Source of the DNA: Nonomuraea deserti
GTDB lineage: Bacteria > Actinomycetota > Actinomycetes > Streptosporangiales > Streptosporangiaceae
Direction: 5' to 3'
DNA: 42,884 bases
Assembly (NCBI RefSeq): GCF_004348685.1
Contig: NZ_SMKO01000074.1
Span: 1 to 42,884, forward strand
Positions 8,215 through 16,025 of this stretch are shown here, one piece after another. The translations under genes were made by a program, and so were the position numbers. Numbering within the stretch: position 1 is the stretch's first letter; the number at the start of each line of letters is the position of its first letter. A model generated the notes under the pieces. It ran no database searches. It saw nothing but the letters and a program-made list of their open reading frames with translations, and was not told where the DNA came from.

Positions 8215-9129
8215 ATGCCCAGCTTCACCCCGCAAGAGCTCGCGACCCAGCTCAAAAGCGGCCTGCTGTCCTTCCCCGTCACCCACTTCACCGAGGACCT
8301 CCGGTTCGACGAGGCGCGCTACCGCGAGCACCTCGCCTGGCTGAGCAGCTTCCCGGTGGCAGGCCTGTTCACCGCCGGGGGCACCGGCGAGGGCTTCTCG
8401 CTGACCTCCGCCGAGATCGACCAGGTGGTCCGCGCGGCGGTCGACGAGGTCGGCGGCAGGCTGCCGGTCGTGGCCCCCGCCACCGGCGGCACCGCCAACG
8501 CCGTCGCGCAGGCCCAGGCCGCCGAGGCCGCGGGCGCCGACGGGCTGCTGCTCATGCCCCCCTACCTCACGGAGGCCGGTCAGGCGGGTCTGATCGAGCA
8601 CGTCAGCGCCGTCTGCCGCAGCACGGGGCTCGGCGTGGTCGTCTACAGCCGCGCCAACGCCGTCCTGACCGACCGTTCCGTCGAGATCCTGGCCGACAGG
8701 AACGAGACCCTCGTCGGCTTCAAGGACGGCGTCGGCAACATCGAGAACCTCGCCCGCATCTACGCCGGCGTCGGCGACCGCCTGGCCTACATCGGCGGCC
8801 TCCCGACCGCGGAGACCTTCGCGCTGCCGCTGCTCCAGCTCGGCATGAGCACGTACTCCTCGGCCATCTTCAACTTCGTCCCGCAGTACGCGCTCGACTT
8901 CTACGCCGACGTCCGCGCCCAGGACCGGGAGGCGGTCTACCGCCGCATCAGGGAATTCGTGGTCCCCTACCTGGACATCCGCGACCGCGTGAAGGGGTAC
9001 GCCGTGTCCATCATCAAGGCCGGGCTGACCGCCGCCGGACGCCACGGCGGGCCCGTGCGGCCGCCGTTGCAGAACCTCACCGAGGACGAGCTCGCCGACC
9101 TGACCGCCCTCGTCAACAAGATCAGCTGA
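8215..9129 (+). CDS. kdgD: 5-dehydro-4-deoxyglucarate dehydratase
   Basis: A 304-residue class I aldolase-fold (DHDPS/NAL superfamily) enzyme. It shows GGTGEGFSLT, which binds the substrate carboxylate, the Tyr of VVVYSRANAVL and the Schiff-base Lys of VGFKDGVGN. The overall sequence is of the KDGDH type (EC 4.2.1.41), which decarboxylates and dehydrates 5-dehydro-4-deoxy-D-glucarate to 2,5-dioxopentanoate. The AAAGGA ribosome site is close to the ATG. It is directly followed by glucarate dehydratase, which makes its substrate, so the assignment is strongly supported by context. The NAD(P)-dependent 2,5-dioxopentanoate dehydrogenase needed next is not in the window. Confidence 0.95.
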   Translation: MPSFTPQELATQLKSGLLSFPVTHFTEDLRFDEARYREHLAWLSSFPVAGLFTAGGTGEGFSLTSAEIDQVVRAAVDEVGGRLPVVAPATGGTANAVAQAQAAEAAGADGLLLMPPYLTEAGQAGLIEHVSAVCRSTGLGVVVYSRANAVLTDRSVEILADRNETLVGFKDGVGNIENLARIYAGVGDRLAYIGGLPTAETFALPLLQLGMSTYSSAIFNFVPQYALDFYADVRAQDREAVYRRIREFVVPYLDIRDRVKGYAVSIIKAGLTAAGRHGGPVRPPLQNLTEDELADLTALVNKIS

Positions 9130-9143
9130 GAGGGTTCCCGCCC

Positions 9144-10466
9144 GTGTCTCCCACCATCCAGAGCGTCGAGGTCGTCCCGGTGGCCGGGTACGACAGCATG
9201 CTGCTCAACCTCAGCGGCGCCCACGGACCGTTCTTCACCCGCAACGTCGTCATCACGACCGATTCCGACGGGCGTACGGGCCTCGGCGAGGTGCCGGGCG
9301 GCGAGGCGATCCGCCGCACCGTCGAGGAGGCGGCGGCACTCCTGGCCGGCCGGCCCGTGGCGCGCCACCGCAGCCTGCTGCGCTCGGTGGCCGCCCGGTT
9401 CGCCGAGCGGGACGCCGGAGGGCGGGGGGTGCAGACCTTCGACCTGCGCACCACGGTGCACGCGGTCACCGGGCTGGAGTCCAGCCTGCTCGACCTGCAC
9501 GGCCAGTACCTCGGTGTCCCGGTGGCGGAACTGCTCGGCGAAGGGCAGCAACGCGACCGGGTGCCGATGCTGGGCTACCTCTTCTACGTCGGCGACCCGG
9601 GCAGGACCGACCTGCCCTACCGCGTCGATGACGGCGGCGACGACGCCTGGTCGCGGCTGCGCCGCCGCGAGGCCCTGACACCGGACGCGGTGGTCGCGCT
9701 GGCCGAAGCCGCCCAGGAGCGGTACGGGTTCGCCGACTTCAAGCTCAAGGGCGGGGTGCTGCCCGGCGAGCAGGAGATCGAGACGGTCCGGGCGCTGGCC
9801 GGCAGGTTCCCCGGAGCGCGGATCACCGTCGACCCCAACGGCGGCTGGCTGCTGGCCGACGCCGTGCGGCTGTGCGCGGGGCTCGGCGGCGTGCTCGCCT
9901 ACGCCGAGGACCCGTGCGGGGCCGAGGGCCGCTTCTCCGGCCGGGAGACGATGGCGGAGTTCCGGCGGGCGACCGGCCTGCGCACCGCCACCAACATGAT
10001 CGCCACCGACTGGCGGGAGATGGCGCATGCCGTACGCGCGAACGCCGTCGACATCCCGCTCGCCGACCCGCACTTCTGGACCATGTCCGGCTCCGTCAGG
10101 GTCGCCCAGCTCTGCCACGACTTCGGCCTGACCTGGGGTTCACACTCCAACAACCACTTCGACATCTCGCTGGCGATGTTCACGCACGCCGGAGCCGCCG
10201 CTCCGGGCGAGATCACCGCCCTGGACACGCACTGGATCTGGCAGGACGGCCAGGCCCTCACCACCGGGCCGCCACGGATCGTGGACGGCGCCGTCGACGT
10301 GCCCACCGCCCCCGGGCTCGGCGTCGAACTCGACCGCACGGCCCTCGCCGAGGCCCACGAGCTCTATCTCCGCCACGGGCTCGGCGCCCGCGACGACGCC
10401 GTGGCCATGCGGTATCTCGTGAAGGACTGGGTGTTCGACCCGAAACGCCCCTGCCTCGACCGCTGA
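9144..10466 (+). CDS. gudD: Glucarate dehydratase
   Basis: A 440-residue enolase-superfamily protein very close to E. coli GudD along its whole length. It has the N-terminal PVAGYDSMLLNLSGAHGPFF region and DAGGRGVQTFDLRTT. The active-site elements are FKLKGGV, TVDPNGGW, AYAEDPCGAE, ATNMIATDW, PLADPHFW and WGSHSNNHFDISLAM. It dehydrates D-glucarate (and L-idarate) to 5-dehydro-4-deoxy-D-glucarate (EC 4.2.1.40). GTG at 9144 has GAGAGGG upstream and matches the usual N-terminus. It sits 14 bases after kdgD and forms an operon with it. The second glucarate-dehydratase-like gene at 2525 is more distant, so this copy is the best candidate for the main enzyme. Confidence 0.97.
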   Translation: MSPTIQSVEVVPVAGYDSMLLNLSGAHGPFFTRNVVITTDSDGRTGLGEVPGGEAIRRTVEEAAALLAGRPVARHRSLLRSVAARFAERDAGGRGVQTFDLRTTVHAVTGLESSLLDLHGQYLGVPVAELLGEGQQRDRVPMLGYLFYVGDPGRTDLPYRVDDGGDDAWSRLRRREALTPDAVVALAEAAQERYGFADFKLKGGVLPGEQEIETVRALAGRFPGARITVDPNGGWLLADAVRLCAGLGGVLAYAEDPCGAEGRFSGRETMAEFRRATGLRTATNMIATDWREMAHAVRANAVDIPLADPHFWTMSGSVRVAQLCHDFGLTWGSHSNNHFDISLAMFTHAGAAAPGEITALDTHWIWQDGQALTTGPPRIVDGAVDVPTAPGLGVELDRTALAEAHELYLRHGLGARDDAVAMRYLVKDWVFDPKRPCLDR

Positions 10467-10480
10467 CCTAGGGTGGCCCC

Positions 10481-11338
10481 ATGGGCATGGTCAGGACGGT
10501 CGGGCTGGTGCTGCACCCCCAGCGCGACTCAAGGAAGGCGATCGACACCATCCTGGGCTGGGCGGCCGGCAAGGACGCCACCGTGCTCGGCCTGCCCGAG
10601 GAGGTGGGCCGCATCGACTGCAGCGCCGTGCCGGTCGACGCCGACACGCTCGTCGACCGGTCCGACCTGCTGGTCGGGCTCGGCGGCGACGGGACGATGC
10701 TGCGCACGATGCGGCTGCTCGCCGGGCGGCGCACGCCCATCCTGGGGGTCAACGTGGGGCGGCTCGGGTTCCTCGCGGAGATCGACGTGAGCGAACTGGC
10801 CGAGACGCTGTGGGCGATCGACGGCCACCGCTACACGATCGAGCCGCGCATGGCGATCAGGAGCGAGGTCGGGGGCGCCGACGTGACCGCGTTCAACGAC
10901 ATCGCCCTCGTGCGGATCCCCGGAGAGGGGCTGGCGGGCGTCGCGGTGAGCCCGGCGGGCAGCGACTTCGTCCGTTTCGCCGCCGACGCCGTGATCGTGG
11001 CGACCTCCACCGGGTCCACCGCCTACAGTTTCTCCGCCGGCGGGCCCATCGTGTCACCCCGGGTGGAGGCCGTCCTCGTGGTTCCCTCCGCCGCCCACTC
11101 GGCCTTCAACCGGGCCCTGGTGCTGCCCGCCGACGAGGAGGTGACGCTCCAGGTGCTGCCCACCAGCGGACGGCTCGCGGTCGAGGTCGACGGGGCCGTG
11201 GTCGGCCACCTGTGCCCGGGTGACCGCATCACGGTCGCCGCCTGGCCGGGGGCGGCCCAGGTGGTGCGGCTGGGCACCACTTTCTACGACCGCGCCCGGC
11301 GCAAGCTGCGCGTGAACGGCAGCGCCGAGGCGTACTGA
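10481..11338 (+). CDS. nadK: NAD(+) kinase
   Basis: A 285-residue NAD kinase (EC 2.7.1.23), which phosphorylates NAD to NADP. The catalytic GGDG motif is in VGLGGDGTMLRTM, the NMN-binding segment FNDIALVR follows, and STGSTAYSFSAGGPI is the conserved second motif. Length and motif order fit the family. ATG 10481 is used, with AGGGTGG upstream; ATG 10487 is possible. It starts 14 bases after gudD, so it may be read through from that operon, though no functional link is obvious. Actinomycetes often carry more than one NAD kinase; whether this is the housekeeping copy cannot be told here. Confidence 0.95.
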   Translation: MGMVRTVGLVLHPQRDSRKAIDTILGWAAGKDATVLGLPEEVGRIDCSAVPVDADTLVDRSDLLVGLGGDGTMLRTMRLLAGRRTPILGVNVGRLGFLAEIDVSELAETLWAIDGHRYTIEPRMAIRSEVGGADVTAFNDIALVRIPGEGLAGVAVSPAGSDFVRFAADAVIVATSTGSTAYSFSAGGPIVSPRVEAVLVVPSAAHSAFNRALVLPADEEVTLQVLPTSGRLAVEVDGAVVGHLCPGDRITVAAWPGAAQVVRLGTTFYDRARRKLRVNGSAEAY

Positions 11339-11385
11339 CCCGCGCGGGCCCGCGAACAAGCGCACGGCCCGGCTCGGGAGCCTGC

Positions 11386-12837
11386 TCAGGTGCTCGCGCG
11401 CCGGCGGTGGCGGGCCGGGCGTTCGGGCGCCCGGCGGGTCTCGTCCTCCGGGCCGGGGAGAGCGTCCCGCTCCTGGAAGGGGTGCGGGGCGAAGAAATCC
11501 TCCCGCGGGGCCTGGGCCGCACGAGGTTCCACGGGGCTCCCGCGGCGGGTGGAGGCGGGCTCCCCTGGGCCTGATCGGTGGTGGGAGGCGGGCTCCTCTG
11601 GGCCTGATCGGTGACGGGAGGCGGGCTCCCCGTGGCCGGCGCGATGGCGGGAGGAGGCGTCCGCGGGCCCTTCCCCGCGGCGGGTGGCCGCCAGGGCGGC
11701 CAGGGCTGTGGTGATGGGGACGGCGGCGATGAGGCCGAGCGTGCCGGCCACGCTGCGGACGATCTCCTGGGCGATGACCGGAGTCGTCAGCACCTGCCCC
11801 AGAGGCTGCTCCCCGATGCTGAACAGCAGCAGCAGCGGCAACGACGCCCCCGCGTACGCCAGGATGATCGTGTTGATCACCGAGGCGATGTGGGCCCGCC
11901 CGATGCGGCTGGCCGCCTGGTAGAGGCGGGCGAAGCCGTACGACGGGTTGGCGTGGGCCAGCTCGGCCACCGTCACCGCCTGCGTGACCGTGACGTCGTC
12001 GAGCACCCCCAGCGCCCCGATGATGATCCCGGCCAGCAGCAGCCCCTGCGTGTCGATCGACAGGCTCATGCCCAGCGTCAGCGCGCTGTCGTCGGTGATC
12101 CCGTTGAGCCGGGCGAGCCCGAGCGCCGCGTACGACAGCGCGCCCGTCAGCGCCAGGCTGGCCAGCGTGCCGAGCACGGCCATGGACGTGGGCAGCGAGA
12201 AGCCGTGGGTGAGGTAGAGCACCGTCAGCATGATCGCCGCCGCCCCGACGATGGCCACCAGCATCGGGGGCCTGCCCTCCAGGATGCCGGGGATGACGAA
12301 CGTCAGCAGCAGCACGAACGTGACCGCCAGGCCGATCAGCGCCGTCACCCCGCGCCAGCGGCCGAACGCGATCACCGCGACCGCGAAGGCCACGCCGAAC
12401 AACCACAGCGGCGTCGACCGGTCATGGTCGGAGATCTGGTGGGCCCCGTCGGCGTCGCGCAGCAGGATCACGCCGTCGCCCGGCGCGAAGCGCTGCGCCC
12501 CCGGACCGCCCGGCAGGCGGAGCGTGACGTCACGGCCGGCGTCGCGCCCCTCACCGAGCTTGACCGTGGCGGTGCCGCAGGTGGCGGGGTCGGGCCGCGG
12601 CGCGCCCTCGGGGGCGGCGGGGCAACGTTTGAGCGTGACACCGGTGACCGTGCCGGTGAGCCGCTCGACGGCCGACGGCTGCGCGCCGTCCAGCTCCGGC
12701 CGGCCGTCCGGCCAGAGCCACAGCAGGGCCGCCAGCGTGACGACGGCCACCGGCACCAGGACGGCCAGGCTCGCCATCGTCGCGCGCCGCGAGCGGGGTG
12801 CGGACGCGCCGTGCCCGTGTCCGTGCCCGGCGCCCAT
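11386..12837 (-). CDS. YibE/F family multi-pass membrane protein
   Basis: A 483-residue membrane protein. A His/Gly-rich N-terminal tail (GHGHGHG) precedes the first membrane segment (about 21-43), then an extracytoplasmic domain of about 100 residues, then some seven to eight further membrane segments containing the family stretch GALGVLDDVTVTQAVTVAELA. YibE/F proteins are widespread, and their function is not established. The C-terminal tail, about 90 residues, is cytoplasm-type, highly charged and partly made of 11-residue repeats with Glu-Pro-Ala-Ser cores. ATG 12837 lacks a close ribosome site; GAGGAGG lies about 27 bases upstream, ahead of a four-codon ORF that overlaps this start. Divergent from the DUF72 gene. 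Confidence 0.85.
   Translation of the reverse strand: MGAGHGHGHGASAPRSRRATMASLAVLVPVAVVTLAALLWLWPDGRPELDGAQPSAVERLTGTVTGVTLKRCPAAPEGAPRPDPATCGTATVKLGEGRDAGRDVTLRLPGGPGAQRFAPGDGVILLRDADGAHQISDHDRSTPLWLFGVAFAVAVIAFGRWRGVTALIGLAVTFVLLLTFVIPGILEGRPPMLVAIVGAAAIMLTVLYLTHGFSLPTSMAVLGTLASLALTGALSYAALGLARLNGITDDSALTLGMSLSIDTQGLLLAGIIIGALGVLDDVTVTQAVTVAELAHANPSYGFARLYQAASRIGRAHIASVINTIILAYAGASLPLLLLFSIGEQPLGQVLTTPVIAQEIVRSVAGTLGLIAAVPITTALAALAATRRGEGPADASSRHRAGHGEPASRHRSGPEEPASHHRSGPGEPASTRRGSPVEPRAAQAPREDFFAPHPFQERDALPGPEDETRRAPERPARHRRRAST
11552..11650. repeat. 33-bp tandem repeat (three units)
   Basis: Three units beginning GAGGCGGGCTCC start at 11552, 11585 and 11618; the first two are nearly identical and the third is diverged. 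They encode, on the minus strand, 11-residue units of the GEPAS-HRSG type in the cytoplasmic tail of the YibE/F protein. Confidence 0.85.
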
Positions 12838-12924
12838 CAGATAACGCCCATCGGGTGAAAGGTCCTCCTCGGCTGACGAACAAGGACAGTACTGCACGCG
12901 GCGGGCCTGGGTAGCTGCAACGGC

Positions 12925-13632
12925 ATGACATGCCTGGTGGGCACCTCGGGGTGGCAGTACAAGGACTGGCGGGGCGTGCTGTATCCGCAGGGGGTGCCGC
13001 AGCGGCTCTGGCTGGAGACGTACGCGGCGGAGTTCCCCACGGTCGAGAGCAACAACGCCTTCTACCGCCTGCCCCGCCCCGAGTTGTTCGCCGCCTGGCG
13101 CGACAGGACGCCCCCGCGCTTCGTGATGGCCGTCAAGGCCAGCAGGTTCCTCACCCACATCAAGCGGCTGGCCGAGCCGGAGGAGCCGGTGCGGCGGCTG
13201 ATGGACGCCGCGTCGGAGCTGAAGGACAAGCTCGGCCCGGTCCTGCTGCAGCTCCCGCCCACCCTCCAGGTCGATCCCGGCCGCCTCGACCGTTGCCTGG
13301 CCTGCTTCCCGTCGCACGTCAGGGTGGCCGTGGAGCCGCGCCACGACTCGTGGTGGACCGGCGAGGTGCGCGACATCCTGCGCGCGCGGGGTGCCGCGCT
13401 GTGCTGGGCGGACCGCCGCGGCCGGCCGCAGAGCCCGTTCTGGCGCACCGCGGAATGGGGGTACGTACGCCTGCACCAGGGGCGGGCCGGCATCGCGTAC
13501 GGCGACACCGCGCTGAGGACGTGGGCCGGGCGGGTGCGCGAGGCGGGCTGGCGGGACGCCTACGTCTACTTCAACAACGACCCGGGGGGAGCGGCGGTGC
13601 GTGACGCGAGACGATTCGCCAGACTCTGCTAG
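12925..13632 (+). CDS. DUF72 domain-containing protein (YecE-like)
   Basis: A 235-residue protein with the DUF72 TIM-barrel pattern: start LVGTSGWQYKDWRGVLYP, then VESNNAFYRLP, FVMAVKASRFLTHIKRL, VLLQLPPTLQ, VAVEPRHDSWW and the C-terminal DAYVYFNNDPGGAAVRDA. The family is common in bacteria and its biochemical role is unknown; the barrel is related to endonuclease IV/sugar isomerase-type folds. ATG at 12925 gives the full N-terminal strand. The stop overlaps the GTG of the CorA-like gene (TAGTG), so they are translationally coupled. Confidence 0.9.
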   Translation: MTCLVGTSGWQYKDWRGVLYPQGVPQRLWLETYAAEFPTVESNNAFYRLPRPELFAAWRDRTPPRFVMAVKASRFLTHIKRLAEPEEPVRRLMDAASELKDKLGPVLLQLPPTLQVDPGRLDRCLACFPSHVRVAVEPRHDSWWTGEVRDILRARGAALCWADRRGRPQSPFWRTAEWGYVRLHQGRAGIAYGDTALRTWAGRVREAGWRDAYVYFNNDPGGAAVRDARRFARLC

Positions 13633-14600
13633 TGCGTACGCGTCTCTACCGGAACGGCGTCCTCGAGAAGGAGGGCTTCCCCCTCGAGGAGCTCTCCGGG
13701 CATGTGGCGGATCGGGGCAACGTCGTCTGGCTCGACCTGTGCCGCCCCTCGGCCGCCGAGCTCACCGCGGTCGGCTCGGAGCTGGGGCTGCACGAGCTGG
13801 CGATGGAGGACGCGCTCACCGACCGGCAGCGGCCGAAGGTCGACGTCTACGACAACCATCTGTTCGTCACGGTCTACGGGGTGCACGTGGAGAAGGGGCG
13901 GCTCCGTCCCGTCGAGGTGAACGTCTTCGTCACCGCGAACGCCCTGGTCACCGTGCGCGACAGCGACGCCTTCGACATCGACGAGGTGGTCAGGCGCTGG
14001 GACACCCTGTCGCGCCTGGCGGCGCACGGGGTGCCGTTCCTGCTGCACGGCCTGCTCGACTACGTGGTGGACGGACAGCTCGACCTGGTGGAGGAGCTCG
14101 ACGCGCAGGCGGAGGCCCTGGAGGAGTCGCTGTACGAGGAGGATGCGGGCGACGGCAGGCGGCTGCAGCGCACGATGTTCGACCTGCGCAAGAACACCAC
14201 CAGGGTCCGCAAGATCACGATGCCGATGCGCGAGGTGATCGGCACCCTGCTCCACCGCGACCAGGACATCGTCGCCGACCCCGTGATGGCCCCCTACTAC
14301 GCGGACGTCTACGATCACGTGCTGCGGGCGACGGAGTGGGTCGAGGGGATCCGCGAGATGCTGGCGAACGTCCGCGAGACCCGCCTCGCCCAGCAGGGCT
14401 TCCGGCTGGACGAGATCATGAAACGGATCACCAGCTGGGCCGCCATCATCGCGGTGCCCACCCTGATCACCGGCTTCTACGGCCAGAACGTGCCCGTTCC
14501 CGGCACCGGGCAGAGCTGGGGGCTCTGGGCGTCCACGGTCCTCGTGGCGCTCACCTCGGTGGTGCTGTACTCGGTGTTCAAGAAGAACGACTGGTTGTGA
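13632..14600 (+). CDS. CorA-like magnesium/metal transporter with variant GQN motif
   Basis: A 322-residue CorA-family protein: an alpha/beta cytoplasmic domain, a long helical stalk (about 130-260) and two C-terminal membrane segments. The signature loop after TM1 reads FYGQNVPVPG, so the near-invariant GMN is GQN here, and the acidic MPEL-type residues that normally follow are missing. CorA pentamers conduct Mg2+, Co2+ or Ni2+; ZntB relatives export or import Zn2+ and also vary this loop. Fold assignment is secure; ion specificity is not. GTG 13632 overlaps the DUF72 stop. The last 23 bases overlap the convergent DUF1850 gene. Confidence 0.88.
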   Translation: MRTRLYRNGVLEKEGFPLEELSGHVADRGNVVWLDLCRPSAAELTAVGSELGLHELAMEDALTDRQRPKVDVYDNHLFVTVYGVHVEKGRLRPVEVNVFVTANALVTVRDSDAFDIDEVVRRWDTLSRLAAHGVPFLLHGLLDYVVDGQLDLVEELDAQAEALEESLYEEDAGDGRRLQRTMFDLRKNTTRVRKITMPMREVIGTLLHRDQDIVADPVMAPYYADVYDHVLRATEWVEGIREMLANVRETRLAQQGFRLDEIMKRITSWAAIIAVPTLITGFYGQNVPVPGTGQSWGLWASTVLVALTSVVLYSVFKKNDWL

Positions 14601-15051
14601 GCACCTGCCCGGCCGCGCGTAGCCCGTCGTACGGCGGCCGGCAGGGTCGTCCGCGCACGTCGGGCGTGAGCCGCACCGCGACCCGCACCTGGGCGGCGCC
14701 GGACGCGGGATAGAGGGGCAGGCAGCGGCCGCCCGCGAGCAGGGTCCTGCGGCCGATCGAGGTGGTGAGCAGCGACAGCCCGTCGTACGTCGCGGGCGCC
14801 GCCAGGCGCAGCACCCACAGGCCCTCGGGGGTGCGGGCCCGCGTGCCGTCGAGGGCGTAGTAGTCGAGCACGCTGTCGTTCGCCGAGACGACCGCCCGCA
14901 TGGTGAACCGCCGCCCCTCGACGGTGAACACCTCCGCCGAGGGCGCCTTGTAGACCGAGTGCACGTACGCGATCGCGAAGGAGCCGGCGACGACGGGCAG
15001 GCCGTTCACGGTGAGGCGCCCGGCGCCGCCGCCGGAGCCGAGCGCCGCCAC
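14578..15051 (-). CDS. DUF1850 domain-containing protein of the TAXI-TRAP operon
   Basis: A 157-residue protein (from GTG 15051) with the DUF1850 core: AIAYVHSVYKAPSAEVFTVE, then VLDYYALDG, and a beta-rich remainder. DUF1850 proteins are usually exported and encoded beside TAXI-type TRAP transporters, as here, but their role is unknown. The canonical start removes most of the hydrophobic N-terminus. Extending in frame to a CTG at 15081 adds LTRLLLALALV and creates a plausible signal peptide. That CTG overlaps the upstream stop as CTGA and has AAGGAG five bases before it, so the true start is possibly CTG 15081. The 3' end overlaps the convergent CorA-like gene. Confidence 0.82.
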   Translation of the reverse strand: MAALGSGGGAGRLTVNGLPVVAGSFAIAYVHSVYKAPSAEVFTVEGRRFTMRAVVSANDSVLDYYALDGTRARTPEGLWVLRLAAPATYDGLSLLTTSIGRRTLLAGGRCLPLYPASGAAQVRVAVRLTPDVRGRPCRPPYDGLRAAGQVLTTSRSS

Positions 15052-15077
15052 CAGGGCGAGCGCCAGGAGCAGCCGGG

Positions 15078-16025
15078 TCAGGCCTGCTCCTTGTAGTAGC
15101 GGGCGGCGCCCGGGTGCAGCTGGACCGGCGCCACCTGCTGGCCCAGCTTGACGTCGAGCTTCTCGGCCTCGGGGTGCACGGCCGTCAGCTCGGCCTTCTT
15201 GGCGAACAGGGTCTTGGTGATGTCGTAGGCGAGTTGCTCGTCCATCGAGTCGGGCACCAGCAGCAGGTTCGCGATGCCGACGGTCTTGATGGCGCCGGAC
15301 AGCTTGTAGACGGACATGTCCACGTCGAGGGGGACGTACTGCTCCCCGTATGTCGCGCGCATCTTCTCCAGGACGTCGCTCGTGTCGAGCAGCTTCATGT
15401 CGGGCTTGCTCGTCGCCAGGTCGGTGATGCCGGCCGTGGGCAGGCCGCCGACCCAGAAGAACGCGTCGATGGTGCCGTCCTTGGCCGCCTGCACCGACTC
15501 GTTGATGGACAGCTGCTGCTTGGTGATGTCGGAGTCGGGGTTGATGCCGGCCGCCTCCAGGATGCGCCTGGCCACGACCTGGGTGCCGGAGTTGGCGGGC
15601 CCGAGCGAGACGCGCTTGCCCTTCAGGTCGGCGACCTTGGCCGCCTCGACGCCGGGGGCGACCACGACGTGCGCGTAGTTGTCGTAGATGCGGGCGATGG
15701 CCCTGATGGGCTGTTTCGCGGTGAAGGTGTCCTTGGCGTTGACCGCGTCGGCCGCGGTGTCGGCCTGGGAGAAGCCGATGTCGGCCTTGCCGCTGGCGAG
15801 GAGCTTGATGTTCTCGACCGACGCGGAGGTGACCGACGCGGTGGCCTGGGTGTTGGCGATGTTGGACGACAGCTGCTTGGCCAGGCCGCCGCCGTAGACG
15901 TAGTAGACGCCCGTCGTGCCGCCCGTGGCGATCGACAGCCGGTTGCCCGAGCCGCCGCCCGCACCCCCGCCGCAGCCCGCCACGGCCAGGACGGTCGCTG
16001 CGACTATCGCAAGAATCCGCTTCAC
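15078..16025 (-). CDS. TAXI family TRAP transporter solute-binding lipoprotein
   Basis: A 315-residue extracytoplasmic binding protein of the TAXI (TRAP-associated extracytoplasmic immunogenic) type. The signal sequence ends in a lipobox, VAGC (Cys18). The mature protein has the hallmark RLSIATGGTTGVYYVYGGGL and LLASGKADIGFSQADTA segments and LKGKRVSLGPANSGT. TAXI proteins deliver ligands, in studied cases glutamate or other carboxylates, to a fused DctQM permease. GTG 16025 overlaps the permease stop (GTGA) and is preceded by AAGGGA. Ligand unknown. Confidence 0.94.
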   Translation of the reverse strand: MKRILAIVAATVLAVAGCGGGAGGGSGNRLSIATGGTTGVYYVYGGGLAKQLSSNIANTQATASVTSASVENIKLLASGKADIGFSQADTAADAVNAKDTFTAKQPIRAIARIYDNYAHVVVAPGVEAAKVADLKGKRVSLGPANSGTQVVARRILEAAGINPDSDITKQQLSINESVQAAKDGTIDAFFWVGGLPTAGITDLATSKPDMKLLDTSDVLEKMRATYGEQYVPLDVDMSVYKLSGAIKTVGIANLLLVPDSMDEQLAYDITKTLFAKKAELTAVHPEAEKLDVKLGQQVAPVQLHPGAARYYKEQA

